Shown here piece after piece: positions 52,673-60,800 of a stretch of 64,000 nucleotides of DNA. The notes below the pieces were generated by a model, which was given only the letters and a program-made list of their open reading frames with translations, was not told the DNA's origin and ran no database searches. Positions within the stretch are counted from its first letter, which is position 1; every line of letters begins with the position of its first letter. Origin of the DNA: Bradyrhizobium betae (GTDB taxonomy: Bacteria > Pseudomonadota > Alphaproteobacteria > Rhizobiales > Xanthobacteraceae); the NCBI RefSeq assembly GCF_004123905.1, contig NZ_MZXW01000033.1, positions 86,272-150,271 of the forward strand, in the 5' to 3' direction. The position numbers and the translations under genes were made by a program.

Positions 52673-53779
52673 ATGCGCGAGAACATCATCGGCCGGGCCA
52701 ATGTCGAGGACACCCCCGAGCTCAAGGCCTATTACAAGGACCTCGAAAAATACGAAGCCGGCGCGCTCTGGACGGTCGCCAACAAGATCGAGCCATGGGC
52801 GCCGCAATCGGCGTCCGTTCCCGTGCTCTGGCGCTACGAGGATCTGCGTGAGCACGTGCTGCGCTCGGTCGAGCTGGTGTCGCCGGAAAAGGCGGGACGG
52901 CGGGTGATCTACCTGAACAATCCCGGCCGCCGCGAGGTGTCGGCCGCGGTCGGCTGGCTCTATTCGGGACTCCAGGTGATGCATCCCGGCGAGGTCGCCA
53001 GCGCGCACGCGCACTCGGCCTCCGCGCTGCGCTTCATCATGGAAGGCGCGGGCGCATACACCATCGTCGACGGCCACAAGATGACGCTCGGCGCGCGCGA
53101 TTTCGTGCTGACGCCGAACGGCACCTGGCACGAGCACGGCGTCGATGCGAACGGCTCGGTCTGCATCTGGCAGGACGGGCTCGACATCCCGCTGGTCAAT
53201 GCGCTCGAAGCCAATTTCTTCGCCGTGCATCCGAAGATCCAGCAGGAGGCCTCCGGCTATCCCGTGGACGGCACGACCAAGACCTGGGGCAATCCCGGAC
53301 TTCGGCCGGCCGGTTCGACATGGTCGAAGGGCTATTCGCCCATGTTCAAATATGAGTGGGAGCCGACCTACGAATCCTTGCAGAAATATGCCGCCGCGAC
53401 CGACGGCTCGCCCTATGACGGCATTCTCATGAACTATGTCAATCCGGTCACGGGCGGGCATGTGATGCAGACGATCGGCGCCAGCATGCAGCTGCTGCGG
53501 CCGGGCGAAAAGACAAAGTCGCACCGCCACACCGGCAGCTTCCTCTATCAGGTCGCCAAGGGCAGCGGCTATTCGATCATCGCCGGCAAGCGTCTGGATT
53601 GGGAGGAGCGCGACATCTTCTGCGTGCCGTCCTGGGCCTGGCACGAGCACGGCAATGCGTCGTCGCACGAGGACGCCTGCCTGTTCTGCTTCAACGATCT
53701 GCCCGTCATCGAGGGTCTCGGCTTCTACCGGGAGGAGGCCTATGGCGACAATGCCGGCCACCAGCCGGTGGCCGCCTGA
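52673..53779 (+). CDS. Gentisate 1,2-dioxygenase-like bicupin ring-cleavage dioxygenase
   Basis: A 368-residue bicupin. The N-terminal cupin holds the iron ligands in AHAHSASALRFIMEG (H-x-H) and HEHG near residue 153; the second cupin has KSHRHTGSFLYQV and WHEHG. The ATG at 52673 follows GGAGG. It cleaves gentisate, or a related 5-substituted salicylate or hydroxyanthranilate (Bradyrhizobium has a 5-nitrosalicylate dioxygenase of this type), next to the carboxyl group. The neighbouring FAH-family hydrolase fits the next step. No maleylpyruvate isomerase gene is seen in the window. Confidence 0.88.
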   Translation: MRENIIGRANVEDTPELKAYYKDLEKYEAGALWTVANKIEPWAPQSASVPVLWRYEDLREHVLRSVELVSPEKAGRRVIYLNNPGRREVSAAVGWLYSGLQVMHPGEVASAHAHSASALRFIMEGAGAYTIVDGHKMTLGARDFVLTPNGTWHEHGVDANGSVCIWQDGLDIPLVNALEANFFAVHPKIQQEASGYPVDGTTKTWGNPGLRPAGSTWSKGYSPMFKYEWEPTYESLQKYAAATDGSPYDGILMNYVNPVTGGHVMQTIGASMQLLRPGEKTKSHRHTGSFLYQVAKGSGYSIIAGKRLDWEERDIFCVPSWAWHEHGNASSHEDACLFCFNDLPVIEGLGFYREEAYGDNAGHQPVAA

Positions 53780-53821
53780 CGTCCTCTTGCAGAACTCAAC
53801 CGAAGAGCTGGATATAACTTC

Positions 53822-54730
53822 ATGCGCCTTGTCACTTACTCCTTGGGCTCCAGTGGTGCCCGCCTCGGGGCCCTCGTTGATGGCTTGGTCGTGGACGTCG
53901 AGCGCCTCGGCGCCTCGCGCGGCCTTGCCTGGCCGAGCGACATGCTGTCGTTCATCGACAATAGCGTGACCTTGCTGCCGGCGCTGCGAGACTATCTGGA
54001 GAGCGGCAGTGGACGCTTGCCGAGTGGCTCCGCCGTTCCGGTCGAGGATGTGAAGCTGCAAGCGCCGATCCCGCGCCCGCGCAAGAACATTTTTGGCATC
54101 GGTCTGAACTACCGTGAGCATGTCGCGGAATCCGCCAAGAGCCTGGATACCAGCAAGGAGCTGCCGAAGCAGCCGGTGGTGTTCTCGAAGCCGCCGACGT
54201 CGGTGATCGGCCCCGGCGCTGCAATTCACCACAACGCAAAAATGACGCAGCAACTCGACTGGGAGGTCGAGCTCGCCGTCATCATCGGCAAGACCGCGAC
54301 GCGTATCACGACCGAGAAGGCCATGGACCACGTCTTCGGCTATTCGGTGATGATCGACATTTCCGCGCGTGACAATCGCCGCGCCGGCCAGTGGATTTTT
54401 TCCAAGGGCATGGACACCTACGCGCCGTTCGGCCCCTGCATCGTGACCGCTGACGAGATTCCCGATCCGCATGATCTCAGGCTGTGGCTGACCAAGAACG
54501 GGATCATGAAGCAGGACTCCAACACCAAATACATGATCTTCGACATCCCGGTCCTGATTGCGGACATCTCGTCGGGCATGACGCTCGAGCCCGGCGACAT
54601 CATCGCGACCGGGACGCCCGAAGGCGTTGGCGCGGGGAGGAGCCCGCAGGAATGGCTGTGGCCGGGCGACGTCTTGGAAGCCGGCGTTGACGGCGTCGGT
54701 GTCATCCGGCATCCGGTTGTCGCCATCTGA
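53822..54730 (+). CDS. Fumarylacetoacetate hydrolase-family protein (fumarylpyruvate hydrolase-like)
   Basis: A 302-residue FAH-fold hydrolase: GIGLNYREHVAES, the metal-site DWEVELAVIIG (E-x-E) with FGYSVMIDISARD, and GDIIATGTPEGVG. Members hydrolyse fumarylpyruvate, acylpyruvates or fumarylacetoacetate. Its place after the cupin dioxygenase indicates cleavage of the ring-opened diketo acid to pyruvate and a C4 acid. Its stop overlaps the thioesterase start. Confidence 0.9.
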   Translation: MRLVTYSLGSSGARLGALVDGLVVDVERLGASRGLAWPSDMLSFIDNSVTLLPALRDYLESGSGRLPSGSAVPVEDVKLQAPIPRPRKNIFGIGLNYREHVAESAKSLDTSKELPKQPVVFSKPPTSVIGPGAAIHHNAKMTQQLDWEVELAVIIGKTATRITTEKAMDHVFGYSVMIDISARDNRRAGQWIFSKGMDTYAPFGPCIVTADEIPDPHDLRLWLTKNGIMKQDSNTKYMIFDIPVLIADISSGMTLEPGDIIATGTPEGVGAGRSPQEWLWPGDVLEAGVDGVGVIRHPVVAI

Positions 54731-55167
54731 TGGCGTCGTTCTCGTTCGATCGCGAGCTGCGGTTCGGTGATTGCGACCCTTCCGGGATCGCGTACTTCCC
54801 GTCGTACCTGAACATTCTCAACGGCGTCGTCGAGGATTTCTGGGCAGGCATCGGCTTTCCATGGCCGGAATTGATCACGGTCCGAAAAATCGGGACGCCC
54901 ACGGTGCACCTCACATGCGATTTTTCGCGGCCATCGAAATTCGGCGATGTCCTAAGCTTTGGCTTGGGCATCAGCAAGGTCGGCGGCTCGTCGCTCCATC
55001 TGGGCCATGTCATATCAGGCGCCGATGGCATCCGTTGGCGCGCGCGCCAGATCCTCGCCGCGACCTCGCTGGTCGATCACCATGCCATTCCGTGGCCCGA
55101 TGACGTTCGCGCGGCTCTCGTGGCGCATGTGAGCGTGGGCGAGGGCACCGAGGCAACGCCAGCATGA
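54730..55167 (+). CDS. Acyl-CoA thioesterase, 4-hydroxybenzoyl-CoA thioesterase-like hotdog protein
   Basis: A 145-residue single-hotdog protein with the family motif RFGDCDPSGIAYFPSYLNI, whose Asp is the catalytic residue of 4HBT enzymes. It starts in TGATG with the previous gene. In this context it could release an aromatic acid such as gentisate or an aminobenzoate from its CoA ester before ring cleavage, linking the CoA-ligase branch to the dioxygenase. Confidence 0.9.
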   Translation: MASFSFDRELRFGDCDPSGIAYFPSYLNILNGVVEDFWAGIGFPWPELITVRKIGTPTVHLTCDFSRPSKFGDVLSFGLGISKVGGSSLHLGHVISGADGIRWRARQILAATSLVDHHAIPWPDDVRAALVAHVSVGEGTEATPA

Positions 55168-55886
55168 TCTCGCTCTTCATGACATTCTCTGATCCCACCG
55201 GCGAACGGCGAGTTCTTCCTGACGAGGTTGGCGCCGTCGCAGAGTTGGTCGGATCGATCCAAGACATGACCGAGGGCCTGCTGTTCACGCCGCTCGAACA
55301 GTCGGTCGACCATCCCTACAAGGCCGATGGTTCCGGCCCCGTGTTTGCGCTTCAGCTGCGGTTTGCCGACCTGTTCGCTTGCGAGGCGGTGATGGACCGC
55401 GGCAGTGTCCTTGCCGGCCTCGCGACCGGTGCCGGACTATCCGACCTCACCGGACTGGACGTCACGCACCAGGTCATGCTGACACGCGCATTTCCCGTCG
55501 ATGTCGCAGATTATCCGGCAGGAACGACAACGCCGTGCAGTTACCTCGTCCATTATCCCGGGCCTGCCGAGGACATGAACGCCTGGAATCTGCATTACCT
55601 GGAGCATCATCCCTCGATCATGCGAACCTTTCCAAATGTCCGCCAGATCGAGATCTACACCCGCATCGACTGGGTCGACCGGCTGCCGTCGAACCGCGTC
55701 GAGCACATGCAGCGCAACAAGCTGGTGTTCGACAGCCCGCAAGCCCTCGCGCACGCGCTCGGCTCCGACGTGATCAAGCACATGCGCGCGGACTTTGTGA
55801 AGTTTCCGCCGTTTGCGGGCGGTAACAAGCATTTTCCGATGCTGACGCGGGTGGTGCGGCCGGGCGCTAGATTGCCGAGAGCGTGA
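55164..55886 (+). CDS. Double EthD-domain protein
   Basis: A 240-residue protein made of two EthD/dimeric alpha-beta-barrel modules. The second (about 125-225) is clear: YLVHYPGPAEDMNAWNLHYLEHHPSIMRTFP, then QIEIYTRIDW and KFPPF. The first (about 1-115) has FMTFSDPTGE...GLLFTPLEQ. EthD proteins occur with oxygenases and polyketide-like rings, often as non-oxidative isomerases or cyclases. It overlaps the thioesterase gene by 4 nt. Its reaction is not known. Confidence 0.78.
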   Translation: MISLFMTFSDPTGERRVLPDEVGAVAELVGSIQDMTEGLLFTPLEQSVDHPYKADGSGPVFALQLRFADLFACEAVMDRGSVLAGLATGAGLSDLTGLDVTHQVMLTRAFPVDVADYPAGTTTPCSYLVHYPGPAEDMNAWNLHYLEHHPSIMRTFPNVRQIEIYTRIDWVDRLPSNRVEHMQRNKLVFDSPQALAHALGSDVIKHMRADFVKFPPFAGGNKHFPMLTRVVRPGARLPRA

Positions 55887-55927
55887 AGACCAGAGCGTAA
55901 GCAGTCGGGTCCCTTTTCGCGCCCGGC

Positions 55928-56458
55928 TCAGTCCTCGTCCTGCCACCTGCGCAGATCCGTCTGGTCGTGATAGGCCATGCGGTCCGGCGTGGTGATGAAT
56001 TCCATCGTCGTGCCCCACGGCATGCGGCAGTAGCAGACCTTGTTTCCAGGACCTTTCTCGGTTGCATAGGGAATAGCGCGCGGCGCGGTGAGGGGTGTGC
56101 CTCCCGCCTTCTCGAAGCGCTCCACCGATGCGTCGATGTCGTCGGTGTAGAGAGCGAAGTGCGTGATGCCGAAGTCGCTCGCCCGGATCGGCTTGGCTTG
56201 CTCGGGACCGTGCATTTCGAAGAGCTCGATATCGGGTCCGGTTCCGATCTTGACCATCGCCTGCGCACGCACGATCGTTCCGGGAAAAGCGCCGACGGCC
56301 CGCTCGAATTCGGGTCCCTGCCGCGGCGGATCCTGCGGTCCGAAGGACTGATAGATCACCTGGCCGCCGAAAGCTTCCACCAGGAACGATTTTGCTGCTT
56401 CGATGTCGGGCACGGTGATGCCGATATGATTGACGCCGCGAATGACGGGTGCGGTCAT
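55928..56458 (-). CDS. VOC-superfamily (glyoxalase/bleomycin-resistance) protein
   Basis: A 176-residue single VOC protein (VNHIGITVPDIEAAKSFLVEAFGG at the start; GITHFALYTDDIDASVERFEKAG; WGTTMEFITTPD). The ATG at 56458, with GGAG 8 nt upstream, is preferred over an ATG four codons earlier. His, Glu and another His/Glu at standard VOC metal positions are present, so a lyase, isomerase or extradiol dioxygenase role is possible. It is convergent with the EthD gene and downstream of the epoxide-hydrolase-like gene. Confidence 0.82.
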   Translation of the reverse strand: MTAPVIRGVNHIGITVPDIEAAKSFLVEAFGGQVIYQSFGPQDPPRQGPEFERAVGAFPGTIVRAQAMVKIGTGPDIELFEMHGPEQAKPIRASDFGITHFALYTDDIDASVERFEKAGGTPLTAPRAIPYATEKGPGNKVCYCRMPWGTTMEFITTPDRMAYHDQTDLRRWQDED

Positions 56459-56561
56459 GACGGTCTCCATTGTTATTTATTCGATCCATCGCGATCGCTG
56501 CAGGCGCAATTCGCCCGCAGCCTCGCGATCTGCCCGGCCCACGAGGCGCGGGCGCCGAGTT

Positions 56562-57410
56562 TCAATTGGCCTTGAGGAACTCGATCAGGGCGGCTGCGAC
56601 TTCATCCGGCTGCTCGTCCGCGACATAGTGGCTGCACCGCGCGATCGAGCCGCCCGTCACATTGGTGGCGAACTCCTTGAGCATCGGCACCATCTGCGCA
56701 CCGAACCGCTGGTCCCCACCCAGGCCAAGCACCGGTATCTCGAGCGGCTGCTTCTTGTACTCGAGCGCAGTCGCATCGTCCGCGGCGAGGGTGCGGTACC
56801 ATTCCATGCCGCCACGCGTGCGGCCGGGAAGCGCCATCGCCCTGGCGTAGATCTCGATGTCCGCCGGATTGAAGGTGCTGTGATCGTAGAACCGCTCTGC
56901 CATGAAGGTCGAAACATAGTCATATTCACGGCCATGAATCAGGCGCTCGGGCAGGTCCCGGTTCATATGGAAGCCGAAGTGCCAAAGCCTTGCGGTCGTC
57001 GCCTCCCATCCGGTCCAGCCGGGAAGCGGTACATCGAGGACGATCAGGTGGGTAACAGCTTCCCGATAGATGGCGGCCTGCGGCAAGGCGACCATTCCGC
57101 CGATGTCATGTCCGCACACGGCGTAGCGTTCATGCCCAAGGGCAACCATAACTTCATGCGCGTCGCGGGCCATCGTCGCCTTGTCATAGCCGTCGAGCGG
57201 GCAGTCGGAAAAGCCCGCGCCGCGCAGATCCATGGCCACCACGCTGAAATGCTTGGCCAGCGGCGGCATCACCTTGTGCCATTCCCACCATGTTTCCGGC
57301 CAGCCGTGAAGCAGAAGGATCGGCGGGCCTGAGCCTCCCGTGACGGCGTTGATCTTGATGCCATTCACCGGCACCAGTTGCTGGGTAAACCCCTTCAAAG
57401 TTGCGATCAT
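56562..57410 (-). CDS. Alpha/beta hydrolase, epoxide hydrolase/fluoroacetate dehalogenase-like
   Basis: A 282-residue hydrolase. Motifs LLLHGWPETWWEWHKV near residue 33, MDLRGAGFSD near residue 60 and the nucleophile elbow GHDIGGMVA with Asp near residue 100 mark the epoxide hydrolase/dehalogenase branch (Asp, not Ser, as nucleophile). The C-terminal His lies in CSHYVADEQPDEV. An arene-oxide or epoxide intermediate of aromatic breakdown is a possible substrate. Confidence 0.86.
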   Translation of the reverse strand: MIATLKGFTQQLVPVNGIKINAVTGGSGPPILLLHGWPETWWEWHKVMPPLAKHFSVVAMDLRGAGFSDCPLDGYDKATMARDAHEVMVALGHERYAVCGHDIGGMVALPQAAIYREAVTHLIVLDVPLPGWTGWEATTARLWHFGFHMNRDLPERLIHGREYDYVSTFMAERFYDHSTFNPADIEIYARAMALPGRTRGGMEWYRTLAADDATALEYKKQPLEIPVLGLGGDQRFGAQMVPMLKEFATNVTGGSIARCSHYVADEQPDEVAAALIEFLKAN

Positions 57411-57461
57411 GATCGCCTTCCAGTCAGATGTTGACGTTCAAACAGAGCTCGTGGGCAGCGC

Positions 57462-57569
57462 TCAGGGCTGGTCGAAATCGGTGGCGATCGTGATGTCGCG
57501 GCAGGCGTCGATATCGCTGCGGAAGGCAGCCAGCTTTCGCTCGGCGATCGCGTGCGCGGCCAAGTTCTC
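57462..57569 (-). pseudogene. Possible 3' remnant of a lost gene
   Basis: In the 157-nt gap downstream of the dehydrogenase gene, a minus-strand frame of about 36 codons ends in TGA at 57462 and reads ENLAAHAIAERKLAAF...TIATDFDQP. It has no proper start (only a TTG at 57563), but its composition is that of a protein C-terminus. It could be the tail of a deleted gene or a small gene. The family is not recognised. Confidence 0.3.
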
Positions 57570-58467
57570 ATGACTTCTTCTCCGAGTTGTTTTCAGACGA
57601 AGCCACGCTTTCGCCGCCGCGCACCGTCATATCGGCCATGATCGACCAGTCCTTCTCCCCGAGGCCCGCCGACACAGCTTTGCTGAGCCCCTCGCGGACA
57701 GCTTCAAGCATCGGGAGCGTGCGTCCGATCTCGTTGCTGGCCTCAGTCGCCAGGCGCATGTCCTTGAGAGCGAGCTTGGCTTTGAAACCCGGCTCGAATG
57801 ATCGTTCCGTGATCTGCGCGCTGTAGCTCTCATAGGCGCGGCCCGAGAACAGGGTCCCCAGGATGAGTTCAAAGAAATCCGCACGGTCGAGGCCGACGCT
57901 CTCGGTCAGCACGACACCCTCAGCCATGGCCTCGATGGCCATGGCGATCATCATGTTGCAAGCGAGCTTTGCCGCATTCGCCCGAGCGGGGTTCTCCCCC
58001 AACTTCCAGACCTTTTTGCTGAGCGGGGCGAGCAGCGGCTCGATCGCGGCAATCGCATCGGCCTTCCCGGCCGCCAGGATGTTGAGCTGGCCACGCGCCG
58101 CTACGTTCGGGCGACCGAGGACCGGCGCGGACACATAGCCAAGGCCCGCCTCTTTATGCAGGAACTCCAGTTCCCGCGCGAATGCGACCGAGATCGTCGA
58201 TGTGACGACATGGGTCAGCCCTGGTTGCGCGCTTGCGAGCAGGCCGGCATCGAGGATCACCTCCCGAATGGCAATGTCGTCGGACAGCATCGTGAAGACT
58301 GCGTCAGCCTGGAAAGCATCCGCCGCGAGTTCGACAAGCGTCACCCCGGGGACGCTATCCTGGGCGACCTTGCTACGGTTCCAGGCCCGAACATCATGGC
58401 CTGCCTTCACCAGGTTCAGGGCCATTGCCGAGCCCATACTGCCGAGACCGATGAAGCCGATCTGCAT
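57568..58467 (-). CDS. NAD(P)-binding dehydrogenase, 3-hydroxyisobutyrate dehydrogenase/tartronate-semialdehyde reductase-like
   Basis: A 299-residue beta-hydroxyacid dehydrogenase. It has the N-terminal IGFIGLGSMGSAMALNLVKAGHDVRAWNRS motif, the substrate motif region VSAPVLGRPNVAARGQL (near residue 115) and the conserved Lys in NAAKLACNMMIA near residue 168. NRS at the end of the second strand suggests NADP preference. It is divergent from the LysR gene, which probably controls it. Confidence 0.9.
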   Translation of the reverse strand: MQIGFIGLGSMGSAMALNLVKAGHDVRAWNRSKVAQDSVPGVTLVELAADAFQADAVFTMLSDDIAIREVILDAGLLASAQPGLTHVVTSTISVAFARELEFLHKEAGLGYVSAPVLGRPNVAARGQLNILAAGKADAIAAIEPLLAPLSKKVWKLGENPARANAAKLACNMMIAMAIEAMAEGVVLTESVGLDRADFFELILGTLFSGRAYESYSAQITERSFEPGFKAKLALKDMRLATEASNEIGRTLPMLEAVREGLSKAVSAGLGEKDWSIMADMTVRGGESVASSENNSEKKS

Positions 58468-58610
58468 GTTCTATCTCCTGTTGTTCGGGTCAGAGCTGTG
58501 CGTCGAATCGGACGCAGGCTGCTGGGCGATGACAGGAACCTAGGTGCTTAGATTTGTTCTTTAACTGACATAACTGTACTATCGGCGTTCAGTTTTGTGT
58601 GGGTGTTGAG

Positions 58611-59471
58611 ATGGAGTGGAGTGACGTCAGAATCTTTCTTGCTGTTGCGCGATCCAGCACGCTTGGCGGCGCCGCGCGTTCTCTTCGGACGAGCCATCCG
58701 ACGGTTGGCCGGCGCCTTCGCGCACTTGAGCAGGCGATCGGTCACGCGCTCTTCCAGCGCACAGCGGACGGTCTTGTTCTGACCGACGAGGGCCACGGGA
58801 TCATCGCGCTGGCCGAGCAAATGGAAGAAGGTGCGCTGGCCATGGAGCGCCGGCTTGCGGGGCAGGAGCAGAATCTCAAAGGCAGTCTGCGTATTACGTC
58901 AGCGGACTGGTTTGGGGCCTATGTCCTCCCTCCAATCCTGGCGGATTTCTCGAAAGCCTACCCCAATGTCGATGTCGAGATCCTGACCGGCACGCGCCGA
59001 GTCAACCTTGCCCAACGGGAGGCCGACGTCGCTTTTCGTATCGTTCCCTTCGATACTGCCGATGTCGTTCAGCGGCGGCTCTTCAGACTCGAATACGGCG
59101 TCTACATCGCCGAGGAAGCGGTTGATCCCAAATATGGCGATGGGACCGGTTTCCGCCTGATCACCCATGACACATCCACGGGACATTTCCCTGACATCGC
59201 GTGGCTCGTCGAGAGTTTCCCCAACGCGAGACCGGTCCTTCGATCGAACAATCGCAACGTCCAGGGGCGCATGTGCAGGCAAGGCGTCGGCATCGCCGTC
59301 CTGCCCCGCGTGGTCGGCAATCAGATCCCGGGTATCCGCAGACTGGAACTGCCGACGCCGCCGCCAGCGCGAGACATTTGGATGGGATACCACCGGGACC
59401 TGCGGCGCCTTGAGCGTCTTCGCGCGTTCATCTCGACGGTATCGGACCATCTCGTGAACGCGACGGGATGA
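58611..59471 (+). CDS. LysR-family transcriptional regulator
   Basis: A 286-residue LysR protein: N-terminal helix-turn-helix (DVRIFLAVARSSTLGGAARSL, SHPTVGRRLRALEQAIGHALFQR) and a C-terminal periplasmic-binding-like domain (LKGSLRITSADWFGAYVLPPIL onward). The ATG at 58611 gives MEWSDVRIF; a GTG at 58599 would add four residues. The 143-nt divergent space to the dehydrogenase gene holds the direct repeat AACTG-ACAT-AACTG at 58563-58576. Confidence 0.88.
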   Translation: MEWSDVRIFLAVARSSTLGGAARSLRTSHPTVGRRLRALEQAIGHALFQRTADGLVLTDEGHGIIALAEQMEEGALAMERRLAGQEQNLKGSLRITSADWFGAYVLPPILADFSKAYPNVDVEILTGTRRVNLAQREADVAFRIVPFDTADVVQRRLFRLEYGVYIAEEAVDPKYGDGTGFRLITHDTSTGHFPDIAWLVESFPNARPVLRSNNRNVQGRMCRQGVGIAVLPRVVGNQIPGIRRLELPTPPPARDIWMGYHRDLRRLERLRAFISTVSDHLVNATG

Positions 59472-59591
59472 TAAGCGGCCCGGAAATGACTCAAGGCTCC
59501 CGGAGAAACTCCAAGGTCGCTGCAGCTCGTCTCGGCCGGTCGCTCCTCGGCGATCCAGTGTCCGGTTTCGTTGGATTCGCTATTGCGGTGA

Positions 59592-59704
59592 CAGTGCACT
59601 CAATAGCCTTCGACCCGCTTCAAGCCCGGCAAGCGCGGACCGAAGCCAACGCTGTCTGATGGCGATGATCGTAATTCACGGCATTTCCGAAACGGGCCAA
59701 TTCC
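59592..59704 (+). repeat. Diverged direct repeat, copy 1
   Basis: This copy shares CAGTGCACTCAAT, TTCAAGCCCGGC (59619-59630), an AGCC-A-CGCTGTC-GA-GG-GAT stretch, CGTAATTC and GGGCC-ATT in the same order and orientation with 63753-63878. The two copies are about 4.16 kb apart and bracket the PadR cassette and two hydrolase genes. Confidence 0.6.
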
Positions 59705-59820
59705 GGACGTAGCAGGGTTGTCGGCCCGATCCTGAGATGACGGCCGGCCGTCCTTTCCCCCGCCGGGGAAACATCAATGCTCTGACTGCGCTCGCGCTTT
59801 GAGCGACCACCCTTTACATG

Positions 59821-59839
59821 TACCTTGCAATAACAGGTA
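59821..59839. promoter_or_regulatory. Putative PadR operator
   Basis: TACCT-TGCAATAAC-AGGTA, an inverted repeat with 5-bp arms, is followed at once by a second TACCTTGC. It ends 42 nt before the padR ATG, as expected for an autoregulatory site. Confidence 0.5.
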
Positions 59840-59881
59840 CCTTGCGATATTCTCTTCGGATTGAGCAACCGTGCGGCCGCA

Positions 59882-60208
59882 ATGACCGAGTCCACCAATC
59901 AGATCCAGCTCAAGAAAGGCGCGCTCGAATTATGCGTGCTGGCGCTGTTGGCGCGCGGCGAGAGCTATGCCTACGAGATTGCCAGCGCGCTCGCCTCCGG
60001 CGTCGGCATGGGAGAGGGAACGATCTATCCCCTGATGCGGCGCATGCAGGACGACGCGCTGGTCGAAACCCGACTTGCCGAATCGAACAGCGGACCACCG
60101 CGCAAATATTATCGGCTCACCCCGGCCGGCCGCGCGGCCTTCGCGGCGCAGAAGCGCGAGTGGCGCACGTTCACGCATGCCGTCAACCAGTTGTTGGGAG
60201 AACGCTGA
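59882..60208 (+). CDS. PadR-family transcriptional regulator
   Basis: A 108-residue PadR winged-helix protein (LKKGALELCVLALLARGESYAYEIASAL; GEGTIYPLMRRMQDDALVETR; PPRKYYRLTPAGRAA). The ATG at 59882 is preferred to the in-frame TTG at 59861. Its stop is directly followed by the start of the DUF1700 gene. Small PadR proteins of this type regulate the membrane-protein cassette that follows and themselves. Confidence 0.9.
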   Translation: MTESTNQIQLKKGALELCVLALLARGESYAYEIASALASGVGMGEGTIYPLMRRMQDDALVETRLAESNSGPPRKYYRLTPAGRAAFAAQKREWRTFTHAVNQLLGER

Positions 60209-60781
60209 ATGGACCGCGTCGCCTTCTTGACCATCCTCAATGACGGACTAGCCGGGCTCCCGGCGCGGGAGATCGACGAAATCATCGCCGACTACATGTC
60301 CTACTTCGACGAGGCCCTGACCTCCGGGCGAAGCGAGGCCGAGGTGGCTGCGGCACTCGGCGATCCACGGCGGCTGGCGCGCGAGTTGCGCGCCGAAACG
60401 GGGCTACGCCACTGGGAAAATCACCGCAGCCTGGGCAATTCCGCCGCCGCCCTGCTGGCGCTCGGTGGATTGGCCACGGTCGATATCCTGTTGCTTCTGC
60501 CGCTGCTGTGCGCCGTGACGCTGATCATGCTGGTGGTCGGCCTCGTCATCCTCGCGCTCGGCATCGTCGGCATCGGATTGCTGCTGAGCCTGGTCAAGGT
60601 CGGCCACTTCGCCTCAGTCGCAGCGATGCTGCCGCGCGCGGTGGCCGGCATCGGGCTGATCACCGGAAGCGTCGGCGGCGGCGCGCTGCTGCTGTTGGCG
60701 CTGAACGGCGCGGTGAAGATGCTCGGGAACTACGCCCGGCTGCACTATCAGCTGCTCAAGCCGGAACAGGACCCAACCTAG
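60209..60781 (+). CDS. DUF1700-family membrane protein
   Basis: A 190-residue protein. Residues 1-70 are a soluble part (FLTILNDGLAGLPAREIDEIIADYMSYFDEAL...ALGDPRRLARELRAE, the DUF1700 signature), followed by two or three hydrophobic segments (ILLLLPLLCAVTLIMLVVGLVILALGIVGIGLLL and a later one). Its function is unknown; it is usually encoded next to PadR and DUF2807 genes, as here, with a 0-nt gap to padR. Confidence 0.85.
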   Translation: MDRVAFLTILNDGLAGLPAREIDEIIADYMSYFDEALTSGRSEAEVAAALGDPRRLARELRAETGLRHWENHRSLGNSAAALLALGGLATVDILLLLPLLCAVTLIMLVVGLVILALGIVGIGLLLSLVKVGHFASVAAMLPRAVAGIGLITGSVGGGALLLLALNGAVKMLGNYARLHYQLLKPEQDPT

Positions 60782-60800
60782 CGCGTATCGGAGGTTCGCC

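Larger units (their letters stand above)
59472..59881. other. 410-nt intergenic region with a dispersed repeat and the PadR promoter
   Basis: No convincing gene is seen. The left half contains copy 1 of a diverged direct repeat (59592-59704); the right end contains the putative PadR operator (59821-59839). Short frames on both strands across it have no recognisable domains. Confidence 0.5.
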
